A stretch of 64,000 bases of DNA from the NCBI GenBank assembly GCA_947652115.1, contig OX393570.1:6606710-6670709 (forward strand), given 5' to 3'. The notes beneath the pieces were generated by a model that saw only the letters and a list, made by a program, of their open reading frames with translations, did no database searches and had not been told where the DNA came from. The translations under genes were made by a program, and so were the position numbers. Shown one piece after another: positions 29,698 through 40,215 of the stretch. Position 1 is the first letter of the stretch, and the number at the start of each line of letters is the position of its first letter. The DNA is from Blastomussa wellsi. Taxonomy: Eukaryota > Cnidaria > Anthozoa > Scleractinia > Plerogyridae.

Positions 29698-32600
29698 TTT
29701 TTTTTTTGTATTTTATTGTTTTTATTCATCTTGAAACGTTAAATACACTAACAAATACATGTAGATACAAAACACATACACGGTAGACCTCTTTACACGT
29801 GTTACACACATTCATTTTTAAACACTTAGCTACGAGTGCACTGCAGTATTTATATAGTATCAGTGAACTTGCCCCACTTTTTCAAATGGAAGGACAACTT
29901 ATTACGCGATTTGGCAACCATCGTTTCAAGCTGGTGAATCATTTTTATCCTAGCGATTAATACCATAATGGATGGTTTAGTTTTGTTACATCTGCAGGAA
30001 TAAATGTACTTTTTTGCAATCAACAAGATATGGTTTACAAATAAGTCTCTATTACAATCCATTATACCAAACATTATATCTTTATTAGATAGAGGTTCGA
30101 TTCCAATGCCTTGGTTGTCCATCCATTTTATAACTTCCGCCCAAAAATTCTTAGTGTAGTGGCAAGATATAAAAAGATGTTCAAGAGATTCGTCTGCTTC
30201 TCCACAAAAGGAGCAAGCTGGAGATGGAATTATTCCAATTTTGCTGAGGAGGACATTTGTGGCAAGACATCTGTTTAGTAGTTTATATTGAAATGCCCGT
30301 GATTTTGCGTCCAATGCAACACGATGTGGTAGGCTGTATATTTTTTTCCAATCTAGTTCATCGGATGCGAATTGAGCGTTGTATTTGAGTTGAGCTGTTG
30401 GAGGAGTAATGGTTCTATTACGAAATTCCTTATAAATAAGCTTTGATTCGGCTTTGTGGAGTAAGACATTTTTACCATTTAAGTGTAGCTGAACTTGATT
30501 TTGTAAGTTGAAAGGCTCGATGACAGAATGACTACATGTTTTTAGAAGAGCGCGCCATTCAGTTGGGAGAGCATCAATTACACAGGTAAGTCTGAAAGCA
30601 TCTAACGGTGAAATATTCAATTCTCGAAGATGATGAGTTAGAAGCTTATTGTCTTCATAAATCAGATCTCCTATTCTGAGAATGCCTTTGTTTGCTAACC
30701 TATTGTAATAGACAGACTTACCATCCGCACAAATAGCTTTGTTATTCCATAAAATTATTTTTGAAAAATCTGGACCGGTGGGATTTTGTAAGCCGCATTG
30801 CTTTGCAGCAGAGCATTCTGCAAAGTATTTAAAGCATTCCTCATAAAACATTGGAAGCTTGATGGGCAAGGTTTTTATATTATAGTCGCAACATAGGATA
30901 AATTTACCTCCAACTGGTTTTAGATAATGCAGAAGTATAGTTTTCCAACTGCTCGATTGTTCACTTGCCAGTCGTTTACAGCAAAGTATTCTTTGGGTTT
31001 TAATAATGGAATCTAGGTGTGGAGCTTTAAGCCCACCATCTTCGATGTCACTAGTAAGCGCTAGGCGTTTAATTTTGTCTTTTCCTTTCAAAATGAAATT
31101 AAAAATAATTTTATTGGCCTCTATCACAAATTCTTTGCCTAAGCAGATCATGCTTGCTCGATAAAGGAATATTGGAATGATGAATGTCTTGACAATTTGA
31201 ATCCTGCCAATAATAGTGAGATCTCTCCATTTCCATATCTTTAGCTTTTTCTTAATAGAAGTGATTAATTCGTCAAAATTTAACTTTTGTTTGACGCGAT
31301 AATCATATGTAAAGTGAATTCCCAGAATTTTAACATAAGTTTTTATTTTAAAAGTTTTAAAAGGGGTGTAGTTGAGTGATGAGTGAATACAATCACCCAG
31401 TAACATCATTTCCGACTTATCGTGATTTATTCTCAGACCAGAACACTCTCCAAAGCTGTTTAAAAGTTCTAAAAACTTCAATAAAGAAGTGTCATTTGTT
31501 AGAAAAGCGGTTAGGTCATCTGCAAAGAGTTCTAATTTAATTTCTTCTCCATCCACCATAATACCCTGGACATTCTTGTTGCTTCGTATACTAATAGTCA
31601 AAATCTCCAAGACAATAATGAACAAATAAGAGGATAGCGGATCTCCCTGCCTAACCCCCCGCTGAACCTCAAACGGGGCAGTGGAGAAACCATTGTTCAA
31701 AACACAGCTTGATATATTGTTATAGAATGTCTGAATCCATTGTCTGAAGGATGGTCCGAAATGAAAAGCAGACAGAGTACGAAACAGGAAATCTCTGCTT
31801 ACAGAGTCAAAGGCTTTCTTGAAATCAATTGAGATCAACCTTCCTTCAATTTGGTATCTTTTTGTGTAGTCCAAAATGTCCTCGATAGACCTTACGGCAT
31901 CGCAAATAGTCCTGTCCTTCACATATGCACATTGATTGTGATGAATGACACTAGGTAGAACAGCCTCGAGTCTTTTGGCGATAGCTTTAGAAGCAATTTT
32001 TACATCAACGTTAATTAGAGATATAGGTCTCCAGTTAGCTATAACCCTCCTATCTTTGTCTTTTTTTTCAATAAGTGTGATAATAGCACGCTTCTGTGAA
32101 TTCGATAATTCTCCATGATCATAAGAGTAATTTAAACTTTCGACCATTAGATCACCTACGATATTCCAAAAAACCTTATAGAATTCTGCAGTTAAACCGT
32201 CATCACCTCGCGACTTATTGTTTTCAAATAATTGGAGACTCTTAAAGCATTCATCAATCGTTAATTTCCCTTCGCAAGCCTGAGCGTTTTCTGCAGTGAG
32301 TTTTGGTATTTCTGGATTCTTTAGAAAGGAGCTTAGTAAATTTTCGGAAGGTGTTAAAGAATCGGCCTTATACAGGTCCGAGTAGAACTTCTCAATCTCT
32401 TGCAATATTTCTTTGGGGTTAGTAATTAAAATACCATCCTTATTGAACACCTTGCGCACGGAACTTTTAGCTTTCTTATATGATTCTAGATTTAGGAAGT
32501 ACTTGTTACTCTTTTCTCCTTTTTCATACCAAGTTGCTCTGGATCGAACAATTGCTCCTTGAGCTAAGTTTTCATATATGCTGTTGTACTCTAATTTTAA

Positions 32601-32790
32601 AATTTCTAACTGTTCAGAATTTTCCAAGGAAGGACATCTCCCACAGTTTTCCTCACAAGTCTTCAAAGCAGCCTCAATGTCAGAAATCTTTTCCCTCCTT
32701 TTACGTGCCTTGTCTTTGCCATATTTAATCGACGCTTGCCTTATTCTGTATTTAATTAAATCCCATCTATAAATAAAAAACAATAAAAAT
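29698..32790 (-). mobile_element. 5'-truncated L1-like LINE
   Basis: Inserted in intron 2 of ASIC-like gene B, opposite to the gene. The minus-strand 3' end has AATAAA followed by an A-rich tail (29698-29720). The endonuclease domain and ORF1 are missing, as usual for 5' truncation. Confidence 0.88.
29850..32783 (-). CDS. LINE ORF2, reverse transcriptase part
   Basis: 977 uninterrupted codons. Visible are WYEKGEKSNKYFLNLE, NWRPISLINVDVKIASKAIA, IDFKKAFDSVSRDF, the GVRQGDPLSSYLF motif and the catalytic FADDL (about residue 417). The C-terminus has CSFCGEADESLEHLFISCHY, the Cys/His cluster common in L1 and Tx1-like LINEs. No apurinic endonuclease precedes it, so the copy cannot move alone. The open frame suggests it is young. 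Confidence 0.92.
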   Translation of the reverse strand: MFFIYRWDLIKYRIRQASIKYGKDKARKRREKISDIEAALKTCEENCGRCPSLENSEQLEILKLEYNSIYENLAQGAIVRSRATWYEKGEKSNKYFLNLESYKKAKSSVRKVFNKDGILITNPKEILQEIEKFYSDLYKADSLTPSENLLSSFLKNPEIPKLTAENAQACEGKLTIDECFKSLQLFENNKSRGDDGLTAEFYKVFWNIVGDLMVESLNYSYDHGELSNSQKRAIITLIEKKDKDRRVIANWRPISLINVDVKIASKAIAKRLEAVLPSVIHHNQCAYVKDRTICDAVRSIEDILDYTKRYQIEGRLISIDFKKAFDSVSRDFLFRTLSAFHFGPSFRQWIQTFYNNISSCVLNNGFSTAPFEVQRGVRQGDPLSSYLFIIVLEILTISIRSNKNVQGIMVDGEEIKLELFADDLTAFLTNDTSLLKFLELLNSFGECSGLRINHDKSEMMLLGDCIHSSLNYTPFKTFKIKTYVKILGIHFTYDYRVKQKLNFDELITSIKKKLKIWKWRDLTIIGRIQIVKTFIIPIFLYRASMICLGKEFVIEANKIIFNFILKGKDKIKRLALTSDIEDGGLKAPHLDSIIKTQRILCCKRLASEQSSSWKTILLHYLKPVGGKFILCCDYNIKTLPIKLPMFYEECFKYFAECSAAKQCGLQNPTGPDFSKIILWNNKAICADGKSVYYNRLANKGILRIGDLIYEDNKLLTHHLRELNISPLDAFRLTCVIDALPTEWRALLKTCSHSVIEPFNLQNQVQLHLNGKNVLLHKAESKLIYKEFRNRTITPPTAQLKYNAQFASDELDWKKIYSLPHRVALDAKSRAFQYKLLNRCLATNVLLSKIGIIPSPACSFCGEADESLEHLFISCHYTKNFWAEVIKWMDNQGIGIEPLSNKDIMFGIMDCNRDLFVNHILLIAKKYIYSCRCNKTKPSIMVLIARIKMIHQLETMVAKSRNKLSFHLKKWGKFTDTI

Positions 32791-33049
32791 AATAAAAAAA
32801 ATCTAGGTTGTTATATTACAATCGATATTACCGACTCGTTCTAAGAAAATGATGTCTTCGTTTTTAACAATCTCGATACTTGAGAAATCTGGGGCATATT
32901 CAGTCAAGTCACGCGTTTAGACCAATCGCGTGCGAGCGAAAATATTTGATGGCTTATAAGATAAATTATTGGCCGCTTAACAAAGGAAAAGTCATATACG
33001 TAACTAACACTATTCACATAGCTTTGTTCTTTGCTCTTTTAAATTCTAG

Positions 33050-33206
33050 ATTCATAATCTAAAATATCCATATGAGAGCAATTGTACTGAGTCGGAAATC
33101 AGTGGACTTCGAAATTACTCCAAGTACACAACCTCTGCTTGCATGTTGATGTGTCACACAAAGCACGTGGTAAAACAATGCGGCTGCAGAGACGCCAAAA
33201 TGCCTG
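33050..33206 (+). CDS. ASIC-like channel B, exon 3
   Basis: Acceptor ATTCTAG before 33050, donor GTAAGT after 33206; phase 0 in, 1 out. Encodes YPYESNC, then SKYTTSACMLMCHTKHVVKQ and CGCRDAKMPG: the conserved Cys-rich part of the DEG/ENaC extracellular domain. Too short to stand out as an ORF. Confidence 0.92.
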
Positions 33207-33337
33207 GTAAGTAGTGAGTCCGTGTGCCAGTCCATCTGTTTATCTTGCTTACGTCAAGGAAAACTTGTAATGATTAACCCTCTCGGACTCCCATAGAAAT
33301 CTATTGCAATATAAACTTGCACGGCTGCCTTTGCTTA

Positions 33338-33413
33338 ACTGCACAAATAAGTAAGTAAGCAAGCAAGCTAGCAGGCAGGCAAGCATGAAGGCAGGTAAGC
33401 AAGCAAGCCAGCA
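33338..33413. repeat. (AAGC/AGGC)n microsatellite
   Basis: Imperfect 4-bp repeats in intron 3 of ASIC-like gene B. Confidence 0.85.
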
Positions 33414-33813
33414 ATCCTTTATTTATCCACGGTGAGTTTTAAAGCTAAAAGCTTCTGGGGTCGTATGTTATAAAACTAAATCTTTTCACAAATGTGAAAC
33501 CTATAGTTAAAATGCTAAAAATCTACTGGTTACAATTTAAGAATTGCTTAAGAGAGTAATAAGATTAAGATTATCCATTAAGTACAAACAGGTGGTCCAT
33601 TAAATAAATCAAAGATGGCAGACTGCCTAATGTCAATGATCTGGCTTCACATCTCATTTCGTGGTGCAAGCTACACACTCGCTGTTATCGTACTGACGAA
33701 GAAGCCAAGCGAAGAATCGTCACAACCTTTCCCCGGTCGGGGTACTGAAGGGAACTTGCTTGTTTGCCTGTGCATTCGATAGATAATCATTGGTATTTTT
33801 GTCTGTCTTTAAG

Positions 33814-33876
33814 CTGTTGATGATGCCAAAGTTTGTGATGTGCGTCAAACGGCAACATGTGTTTACCGTGAGCAGG
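33814..33876 (+). CDS. ASIC-like channel B, exon 4
   Basis: 63-bp exon, acceptor TTTAAG, donor GTAGGT, phases 1 and 1. Encodes AVDDAKVCDVRQTATCVYRE with two more Cys of the extracellular domain. Confidence 0.88.
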
Positions 33877-33994
33877 GTAGGTGATATTCAGACAACTTTT
33901 GTTTGCGCTCCAGGAAATAAATCCACTACACTGAGTACACTTTGTTTACACAAACAAGCTCAACTGGCATTTTCCTTAATTTTGTTTCCTTCAG

Positions 33995-34220
33995 CAAAGT
34001 TTCATACCATCAGTGGTAACGACTGCGACTGCCCAGTGCCATGTGAGACAATATCTTACAAGCCAGCGCTTTCATACGCAGCTTTTCCAAGTAAACACTT
34101 TTCAACTGTAATGATTGAAGAAATGATCCGAAAGAATGCAACAGCTTTTTCTGGTGTCAATGCTTCAAACATTCAACAAATCATCGAAAATTACAGTGAT
34201 GAGTACAGTAAAACATACAG
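33995..34220 (+). CDS. ASIC-like channel B, exon 5
   Basis: Acceptor CTTCAG, donor GTCTGT, phase 1 in and 2 out. Encodes CDCPVPCETISYKPALSYAA, a conserved DEG/ENaC motif, followed by a helical segment. Confidence 0.9.
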
Positions 34221-34283
34221 GTCTGTAAAAGTACAAATAACAAATTTGAATAATATGTTAACCTCCTAAATTTGCCATCCAGG

Positions 34284-34322
34284 ACAGGATCGTATCGTAT
34301 CGTATCGTATCGAATCGTACAG
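34284..34322. repeat. (CGTAT)n microsatellite
   Basis: About seven 5-bp units in intron 5. Confidence 0.85.
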
Positions 34323-34439
34323 AACAGTACAGTAATAGAGAGTGGAGAGAGGCACCGGGAGAAAAATGTTCCCCGGCCGAGGCTCCATTGTATCGCGGGC
34401 TCAGGTCCGATTTTTTGGTTGATTTTGTAGATTTTAATG

Positions 34440-35240
34440 GCCATCCTCAGCGGAATTTATGTGATTAGAGTTGACAGTTCTGATTTTTTCGGTACCGAAA
34501 TCTTAATTGGTCTTGGGGAGTTGCGTACGCTAGAATTTTCACTGATTTAGATCATTTACTCAAATTGTTAAGAATCAGCAAGAACTATGGAGCTCCGCTT
34601 TTAGGCTTGGCTAAATCTATATATTAGCATATAGTATTTTCACTTGTTTTTATTATAGAGTATACTTATTTCATTTAAACCGTGTAACTCCAATATCTAA
34701 CAGTTAGATCGTAATAATCAAAACTAAACAAAATAAAACAATACCTTTAGTTTTTACAGTTTTTCCCGTAAAACCGTGAACATCAGAAATGTATATAGAA
34801 TGTTATTGTGTTACAAGAAAAAAGCCAATCAGGTGTGAGAAAACTAAACCGCAAACACCAACGGTCATTAGTTTTTTGTTCTGAGGTTTGTTCGCGTGTC
34901 CTGAACGTTGCTGTGATTGCATGGTCACCACATAATCAACATTCCTGAAATATTTCAGCTGTTCACGGTTTTTACGGGTTTAGTGAAATCAAGCACACTA
35001 TCATTTTAATTGGTGAAATGAATGTAGAGCTACTCCAGAGAGCTGCTTGCAATACATCTTATTCCAAAATGGCCGCTGATTTATGCACATACAAATTGGC
35101 CCTTGTTGCCTCGTTCAAGATAAAATATTCTTTCAATTTTTGAGCTTAAAAACGAGGCAAGAAGGGCTAATTTGAATACCAACAAAATAATATTAAGATG
35201 GTAGCCATTTTGGAATAAGGTGTATAAACCATTATTATTT
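34440..35240. other. Intron 5 of ASIC-like gene B
   Basis: No coding signal. AT-rich sequence without a recognised element. Confidence 0.5.
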
Positions 35241-35242
35241 TA

Positions 35243-35311
35243 ATTATCATCATCATCATCATCATCATCATCATTGTCCTCGTCGTCGTCATCATCATCA
35301 TCATCATCATA
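35243..35311. repeat. (CAT/CGT)n microsatellite
   Basis: ATC/CAT repeat with a CGTCGT interruption. Confidence 0.9.
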
Positions 35312-35927
35312 ATTATTTCACCGGATTTGAGGTGGTAAGACATGCTTATGAGCTAAAAGTTTGCAATCCCTTGTTTGGGTTGTCACAGGCATGCCATCCA
35401 CTGATTGGATATTTCCAAGCCTTTTATTGTTTGTTTGTGTGATCAGTGATTCCCGGGGAATGCCTAACGTAGAGAAACGCCTGTTCAGACTTGGAAATTT
35501 TAAAATCTAAAAATATTTTCAATACACAACTGAGATGATGGCATGTCTGAAGTAAAATCAACTATCGTAATAACATAAGAATAATATCATAACAGAATAG
35601 AAATTAAACGACCTGGAGAAAAAGAGGAAGACTCACCCGGAAAGGATTCAAAAGTTGAATTGAGTTAAGCCACAGAAACGAGCCTCTTGAGTTGATTTAT
35701 TTCCCAGCCAGGCAAAGCCACTTTCAAAATCGTCTACTTAGAGAATGAATGAGGCTAGTCGATTCGTAAAGAGTTGCATTCATTTGATACAAGTAGAACC
35801 AAGGCGCAAACTTTAATGTGCACGTGACGGCTAAGAAAAAATTACTGCAAATGGACTGTAGCGAAACCGTGCTGTCCGTGCAATAAATAAGTTCAATATG
35901 GACGCACTTACTTTTTTCCTTCTTCAG

Positions 35928-36019
35928 GGAAAACTTGCTAGAGCTGAACATCTATTTTCAAGAGCTAAATGTCTATTTCATTGAACAACAACCTGCTTAC
36001 GACTTCGAAAGTCTGCTTG
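35928..36019 (+). CDS. ASIC-like channel B, exon 6
   Basis: Acceptor TTCTTCAG, donor GTGAGT, phase 2 in and 1 out. Encodes ENLLELNIYFQELNVYFIEQ and ends before the second membrane helix. Confidence 0.9.
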
Positions 36020-36339
36020 GTGAGTACCATGGTTTCTCTACATCTAGAAAAAAAGAACTATTTTGCTTTCTTGTAAGTTGCTTGTCCTATAATGATTTGG
36101 TATGACCAAACATGGGTAACATCGGCTGCCAATACATTGCAGAAAACTCTGGGTTGTCATGTAATCTTGCCCCCATTAGCGTCTGCAGACACTAGATGAA
36201 ATAATTAGGTTCGGTCTTCTGAAGGAGCGCGGGCTCCGATTCCCGAACAGCGGCTGGTAATCTAGCCTAGGCGGTAATGGTGCCAACAATTTCCACTGAA
36301 AATACCGTTAGTATTTGTCATAGGCGTACGGGCAATTTT

Positions 36340-36480
36340 TTGCCAGGGGGCGGGGGGGGCGGTGAACCATTTGCCCAAAAAACTCTCCCAAGTTGCCTTG
36401 CCCAAATTTTCTCATGCTGCCCAAAAAATCTGATTTGACCAAAATTGGGGGGGGGGGATCCCTGCCCCCCCGCCCCGGCC
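36340..36480. repeat. G/C-run-rich stretch in intron 6
   Basis: Runs of G (36344-36360, 36447-36457) and C (36464-36471), with three TGCCCAAA-like blocks between. No coding signal. Confidence 0.6.
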
Positions 36481-36838
36481 CTATGGTTTTTGTTGTCAAG
36501 CAACGGGATCACGGCCTTTCGGAAGATGCAGACTAGTTTGAGATAAAATTTGATCAAAATTGGTACAAGCCGCCAGAAAATGCTGTACCATTAATTTTGT
36601 CATTTTTCCTGAGGCTAGTCTCTCATTAAGTAAAACGATAACGGAATCGAGTAAAGGCAAAGTCTTTTGGTCGATTTGCTGGCAGCAACAGCAGCTTTGA
36701 TTTATGCTTTGGCATAACTCAAAAACAGCTGTATAGTACTCCTCGTCGAAGAATTTTTTTTTTCATTTTCTCTACCAAAAACTACTAATATTAAAATTGA
36801 AATATATGTTCAGTCGTTTACCTTTCTTTCCTTTACAG

Positions 36839-36951
36839 GTGAAATAGGTGGGCAGCTCGGCCTCTGCATTGGTGCCAGTCTTTTGACCGTGTTGGAGTTT
36901 TGTGACGTCATATTTAGCATAGCGAGGATACGACTAGCAGGACATGCATAA
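36839..36951 (+). CDS. ASIC-like channel B, exon 7 (last)
   Basis: Acceptor TTTACAG; stop TAA at 36949-36951. Encodes the second membrane helix with GGQLGLCIGASLLTVLEF; Gly-Ala-Ser (about residues 460-462) is the family's selectivity filter. A short cytoplasmic tail follows. Confidence 0.93.
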
Positions 36952-37104
36952 CCTGCTGTGCTTAACACTGGTTTTCTTCTCTCATTAATATCATGGGTGA
37001 AAAGCATCCAGTGAACTTAAGCTTTTCCTTGGACAGAATGTTGATGGGGATAAAAGTTTATGTTATTAATGTTAGTTATTGATGGGAAACCACCAACACA
37101 CGCG

Positions 37105-37157
37105 AGTGGTATTTAACAATTATTCCACGAGCGCGCGTTGGATATGAGATGGTAGAT

Positions 37158-37190
<33 letters not shown>

Positions 37191-37580
37191 AACCATTTAA
37201 TATCCAACATGCGCGAGTGGAATAAATGTTTTGTTAAAAACGCCCCGTACCTCTTTGGTAGGTCAATGGTATATGAGCTCACATACCATTGCCTCTTAAC
37301 CAATCAAAACTCAGGAAATGCAATATTCGCCATTTTTACATTGAGCAGGGGAGTGGGTCGAGTTGGTAGGCGCAAAGCATGCTGGGGCGGGTTTAGGGGA
37401 CGCGTTTCAAGATGGCGGCAAAGGAGAAGGCAGGTGATACGACAATAACGCTTACAGAACGTAATGGCGTCCCCTAAACCCGCTCCACCATGCTTTGCGT
37501 CTACCGACTCGACCCACTCTCCCGCTCAACGTAAAAATGGCGAATACCATAGCTAGTTTTTAATAATGAAAGATAACCCA
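37105..37580. repeat. Interspersed repeat shared with 18287-18520
   Basis: Same outer sequence as the copy in ASIC-like gene A's intron, but with an additional inverted segment near 37175-37215 and a MITE at 37326-37544. Confidence 0.75.
37326..37544. mobile_element. 219-bp MITE nested in a repeat
   Basis: Long imperfect inverted repeats (~80 bp each) beginning TTCGCCATTTTTAC, flanked by TA (37324-37325, 37545-37546). The copy at 18287 has the uninterrupted site, confirming the insertion. Confidence 0.85.
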
Positions 37581-37800
37581 GTAGAGTGTGCAGACAAAGG
37601 CCTTCAAATGAGTTGGCTGCAATTTGTCTTTTTTTGTATATTACATTGAAAAATTGGTGTACTAATCTTATTCTTGGTTTTTACGTGACGTCATAAAATT
37701 TTAAAAACAAAATTCGGTGGGCCTGCTTAATTAATTAATTTATATTGTCACCACGTGAAATAAATAATAAAAATATATCTATTCGTAAGTTTCCAGCTAG

Positions 37801-38169
37801 TAGGGAGCTTAAGCAAACCACGACGACGACGTCAACGAGAACGTCGCTGAACAAAAGATTTAATTAGCAGTACAATAGCCATGCACGTGCGTTGTCCACC
37901 TTTGTACATTTCGTAGTCGTCCTCTGCAAAACAAGGACGTGAGATGACCAAATTCTGAGTCCTCTAGAGAACGTGAACCTGACGGCTAAATTTCCGTTTT
38001 TCTGTTTGAAAATAAACGCCGTGCTTATATTTTATACAAGAGCTATGTTTGAAAGCTATGGATGCACCGAATACATCAAAGCAATTGTGAGATTCATACG
38101 TAAAATATAAATTCATTTTTAACCAGGTGTCGTCCTCCTCGTCGCCGTCTTCATTGCTTAAGCTCCCTA
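37801..38169. mobile_element. 369-bp MITE
   Basis: Perfect 16-bp ends TAGGGAGCTTAAGCAA and TTGCTTAAGCTCCCTA; the similarity continues inward into GACGACG-rich sequence. Confidence 0.75.
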
Positions 38170-38501
38170 GTATCCTTTGTGTTTGAAATACAGCATGATG
38201 AATTTTCGAGATTCCCGCCATACGTGACAGGCGCCGTGACAAAGCATCGAAATTATGGAGATTGTTTGGTGAAGCGAAATCCTATTGTATTGCTGTAGGT
38301 TGTTACTGGGAGTGTTTAAATTACCTTTAGAAAGTTTCTCAAGGGATTTGTTTCGTTTTGACACGATCCGCGTAAAATATAATACTGAAATTGTCACATG
38401 CAAACAATAACAAAGGTGTGGCTGACTAGGGCACTATAAGTATTAGGAAAGATGTTTATGTGTATTTTCACTGATCGCGAGGATAGAGCAATCGTTTTCA
38501 C

Positions 38502-38732
38502 ATGACGTCATTTTTAAACATATATATCTGCTGGCCTTTTTTCAGCTCGGTAGACGGCTTTGTTTTGAAAATAATTGAAAGATTGGAATTATTATGTGGT
38601 TCAATATCAGCTGGTAATACATCAAAGAAAATAATACAAGAAGCCAAACAAATACTTAATTTCCTCCATTCAAGAAATAGAATTACAAGTAAAACTACAA
38701 ATGCAATTTTAAAAAATTACCATTTAATATAA
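38502..38732 (+). CDS. Polinton A small helical protein
   Basis: Only the C-terminal part (LCGSISAGNTSKKIIQEAKQ and on to the stop at 38732) looks like protein; the start is unclear. Its composition (Lys/Asn/Ile-rich, AT-rich codons) matches the other Polinton A genes, and it sits 44 bases before the next ORF on the same strand. The function is unknown; small helical proteins precede the capsid genes in many Polintons. Confidence 0.45.
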   Translation: MTSFLNIYICWPFFSSVDGFVLKIIERLELLCGSISAGNTSKKIIQEAKQILNFLHSRNRITSKTTNAILKNYHLI

Positions 38733-38775
38733 ACAATTAATATAATGACAGAAACACATCTAATTTTATCATCAA

Positions 38776-39137
38776 GTGAAGCAAAAAAAACAGAGACAGC
38801 AATTTAATCAAGAAGCGCACGATTTCCGAATTCATTTTGATAGCCCCATCCAGTTAGACCCCAATATAAATTACCGAATGGCCCTTGATGAAATATCAGA
38901 AATGACCTACTCATGGAACAACATATCAAGTGACTATAACAATAATAAAATAAGATATCGTAAAACGTCGTCAGATTCATGGAAAGACATAGATTTTCCT
39001 GATGGTAATTACTCCTATGAAGATATCAACGAACAGATACAGTCCTATGACAGAAATATCAACTTGGAATATGACCACGCCCTCCTCCGTGTTCAACTCA
39101 GCATGAAACGAAATTATCAACTTGACCTATCACTAAA
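38776..39137 (+). pseudogene. Polinton A minor capsid-like protein, 5' part
   Basis: The N-terminal ~115 residues include FRIHFDSPIQLDPNINYRMA and FPDGNYSYEDINEQIQ, features of the minor (penton-like) capsid proteins of cnidarian Polintons. The frame is cut at 39132-39137 (ACTAAA) by the Polinton B insertion; after the second ACTAAA copy at 46601-46606 the coding sequence resumes toward 46901. The terminal codons up to 39147 come from Polinton B. The gene is inactivated by the insertion. Confidence 0.78.
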
Positions 39138-39408
39138 AGTAGTATAACCGGTAACCAATCAGGAGCCGAGAAAGACAATAGGCTATTGTTTCGAGAACAA
39201 TAGACTCTATTGTTTTCCAAATCCAAGATGGCGGAGGTTATTTTCAGCCAATCAGGAGGTGAATTAAGAATTTAAGATGCCGGTAGCGGCTCCCTGAGCA
39301 GCAGTGAAACCTGGAAACTAGGTCCCGGGTTCCCATAGGAGTTTGTTTTGGAGTGAGAAAATTGACCACTGGACTCGAAGGCCTGGGATCGGTCTCTCAG
39401 ACTCGTCC
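39138..39408 (+). repeat. Polinton B left terminal inverted repeat
   Basis: Pairs with 46246-46600. Contains a small palindrome (AACAATAGACTCTATTGTT). Confidence 0.9.
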
Positions 39409-39870
39409 GATATGTCAATCTAGTCACATGTCATTCAAATGAGAAACAATTGTATTTATTAAAAAATCCTAATTCTTTACAAGAGGGTCCTGTGTCCACT
39501 CCCCTTAGTGGAGTACGCCCATAAACATGTCCAGCGTGGTGTGTGGCTTGGGAAAACTATTTACAATTCCAACAAGGTGTCACCATTTTCCATGTCCACA
39601 TCATTGAACCCAGATGGGAATCCTCTCAAGACCAATTGACTTATAAACGGATATGCGCAAAAGAATAGACAATGGTCGGTTAAGAACCAATAAAAAGACA
39701 GGGATAGGGGGTACGCAATATCACGTGGTTAACAACCATCAAGGTGACGAGGGATAGGGGGTACTCCCTGCTGTACCATTTGTCTTTCAAACAAAACAAA
39801 GAGTCTGAAGTTTAATTTATACCGTTTATTGAATAACACGAGCTCCAAAAGGAGAAATTGATTATTACAA
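39409..39870. other. Polinton B subterminal non-coding region
   Basis: No ORF; GGGATAGGGGGTAC occurs twice (about 39701 and 39752). Confidence 0.6.
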
Positions 39871-40215
39871 TTTTAACTTTTTCTTGGCTTGCATGATTCT
39901 CTTGACAATCTTTTCAGTCATCGTTTTGCTGCCGGGTAACTTATCAATGGCCTTGATCATTTTAGCGTCGGCTTTCCACTAGTCTCTCAAATTTTTAGCA
40001 TGACTGTAATCAATGTCATGCTGTTTGGCAATCTTGTCCAGTCGATTGATACCTGGGTCTCCACGCTTCAGTCTCTTAGCTAACTTGGTCCCAGGCCCCA
40101 TGTACTGGTATCCAGGCCAGTGAAATTCGATCCCCGTCTTGCCCAACCATTTCTGAATGTCTAAACCACGACCACGTTGACGATACTTCCGCGTACGGGT
40201 CTTAGGTCGTGTCAT
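39871..40215 (-). pseudogene. PLA2-like protein of Polinton B, with in-frame stop
   Basis: The ORF from the ATG at 40215 has a basic N-terminus and then the parvovirus-type phospholipase A2 signature: a Ca-loop YMGPGT, GDPGINRLDKIAKQHDIDYS with the catalytic His-Asp pair. A TAG at 39981-39979 cuts it right after the second helix; the same frame continues open to about 39871. Related domains are reported from parvovirus capsids and adintoviruses, where they help the particle cross membranes. The stop may be a mutation of this old copy. Confidence 0.75.

Noticed and set aside
36300..36557. Pro/Gly-rich minus-strand ORFs in intron 6 of ASIC-like gene B
   Set aside because: They are produced by G and C runs and have no domain features.
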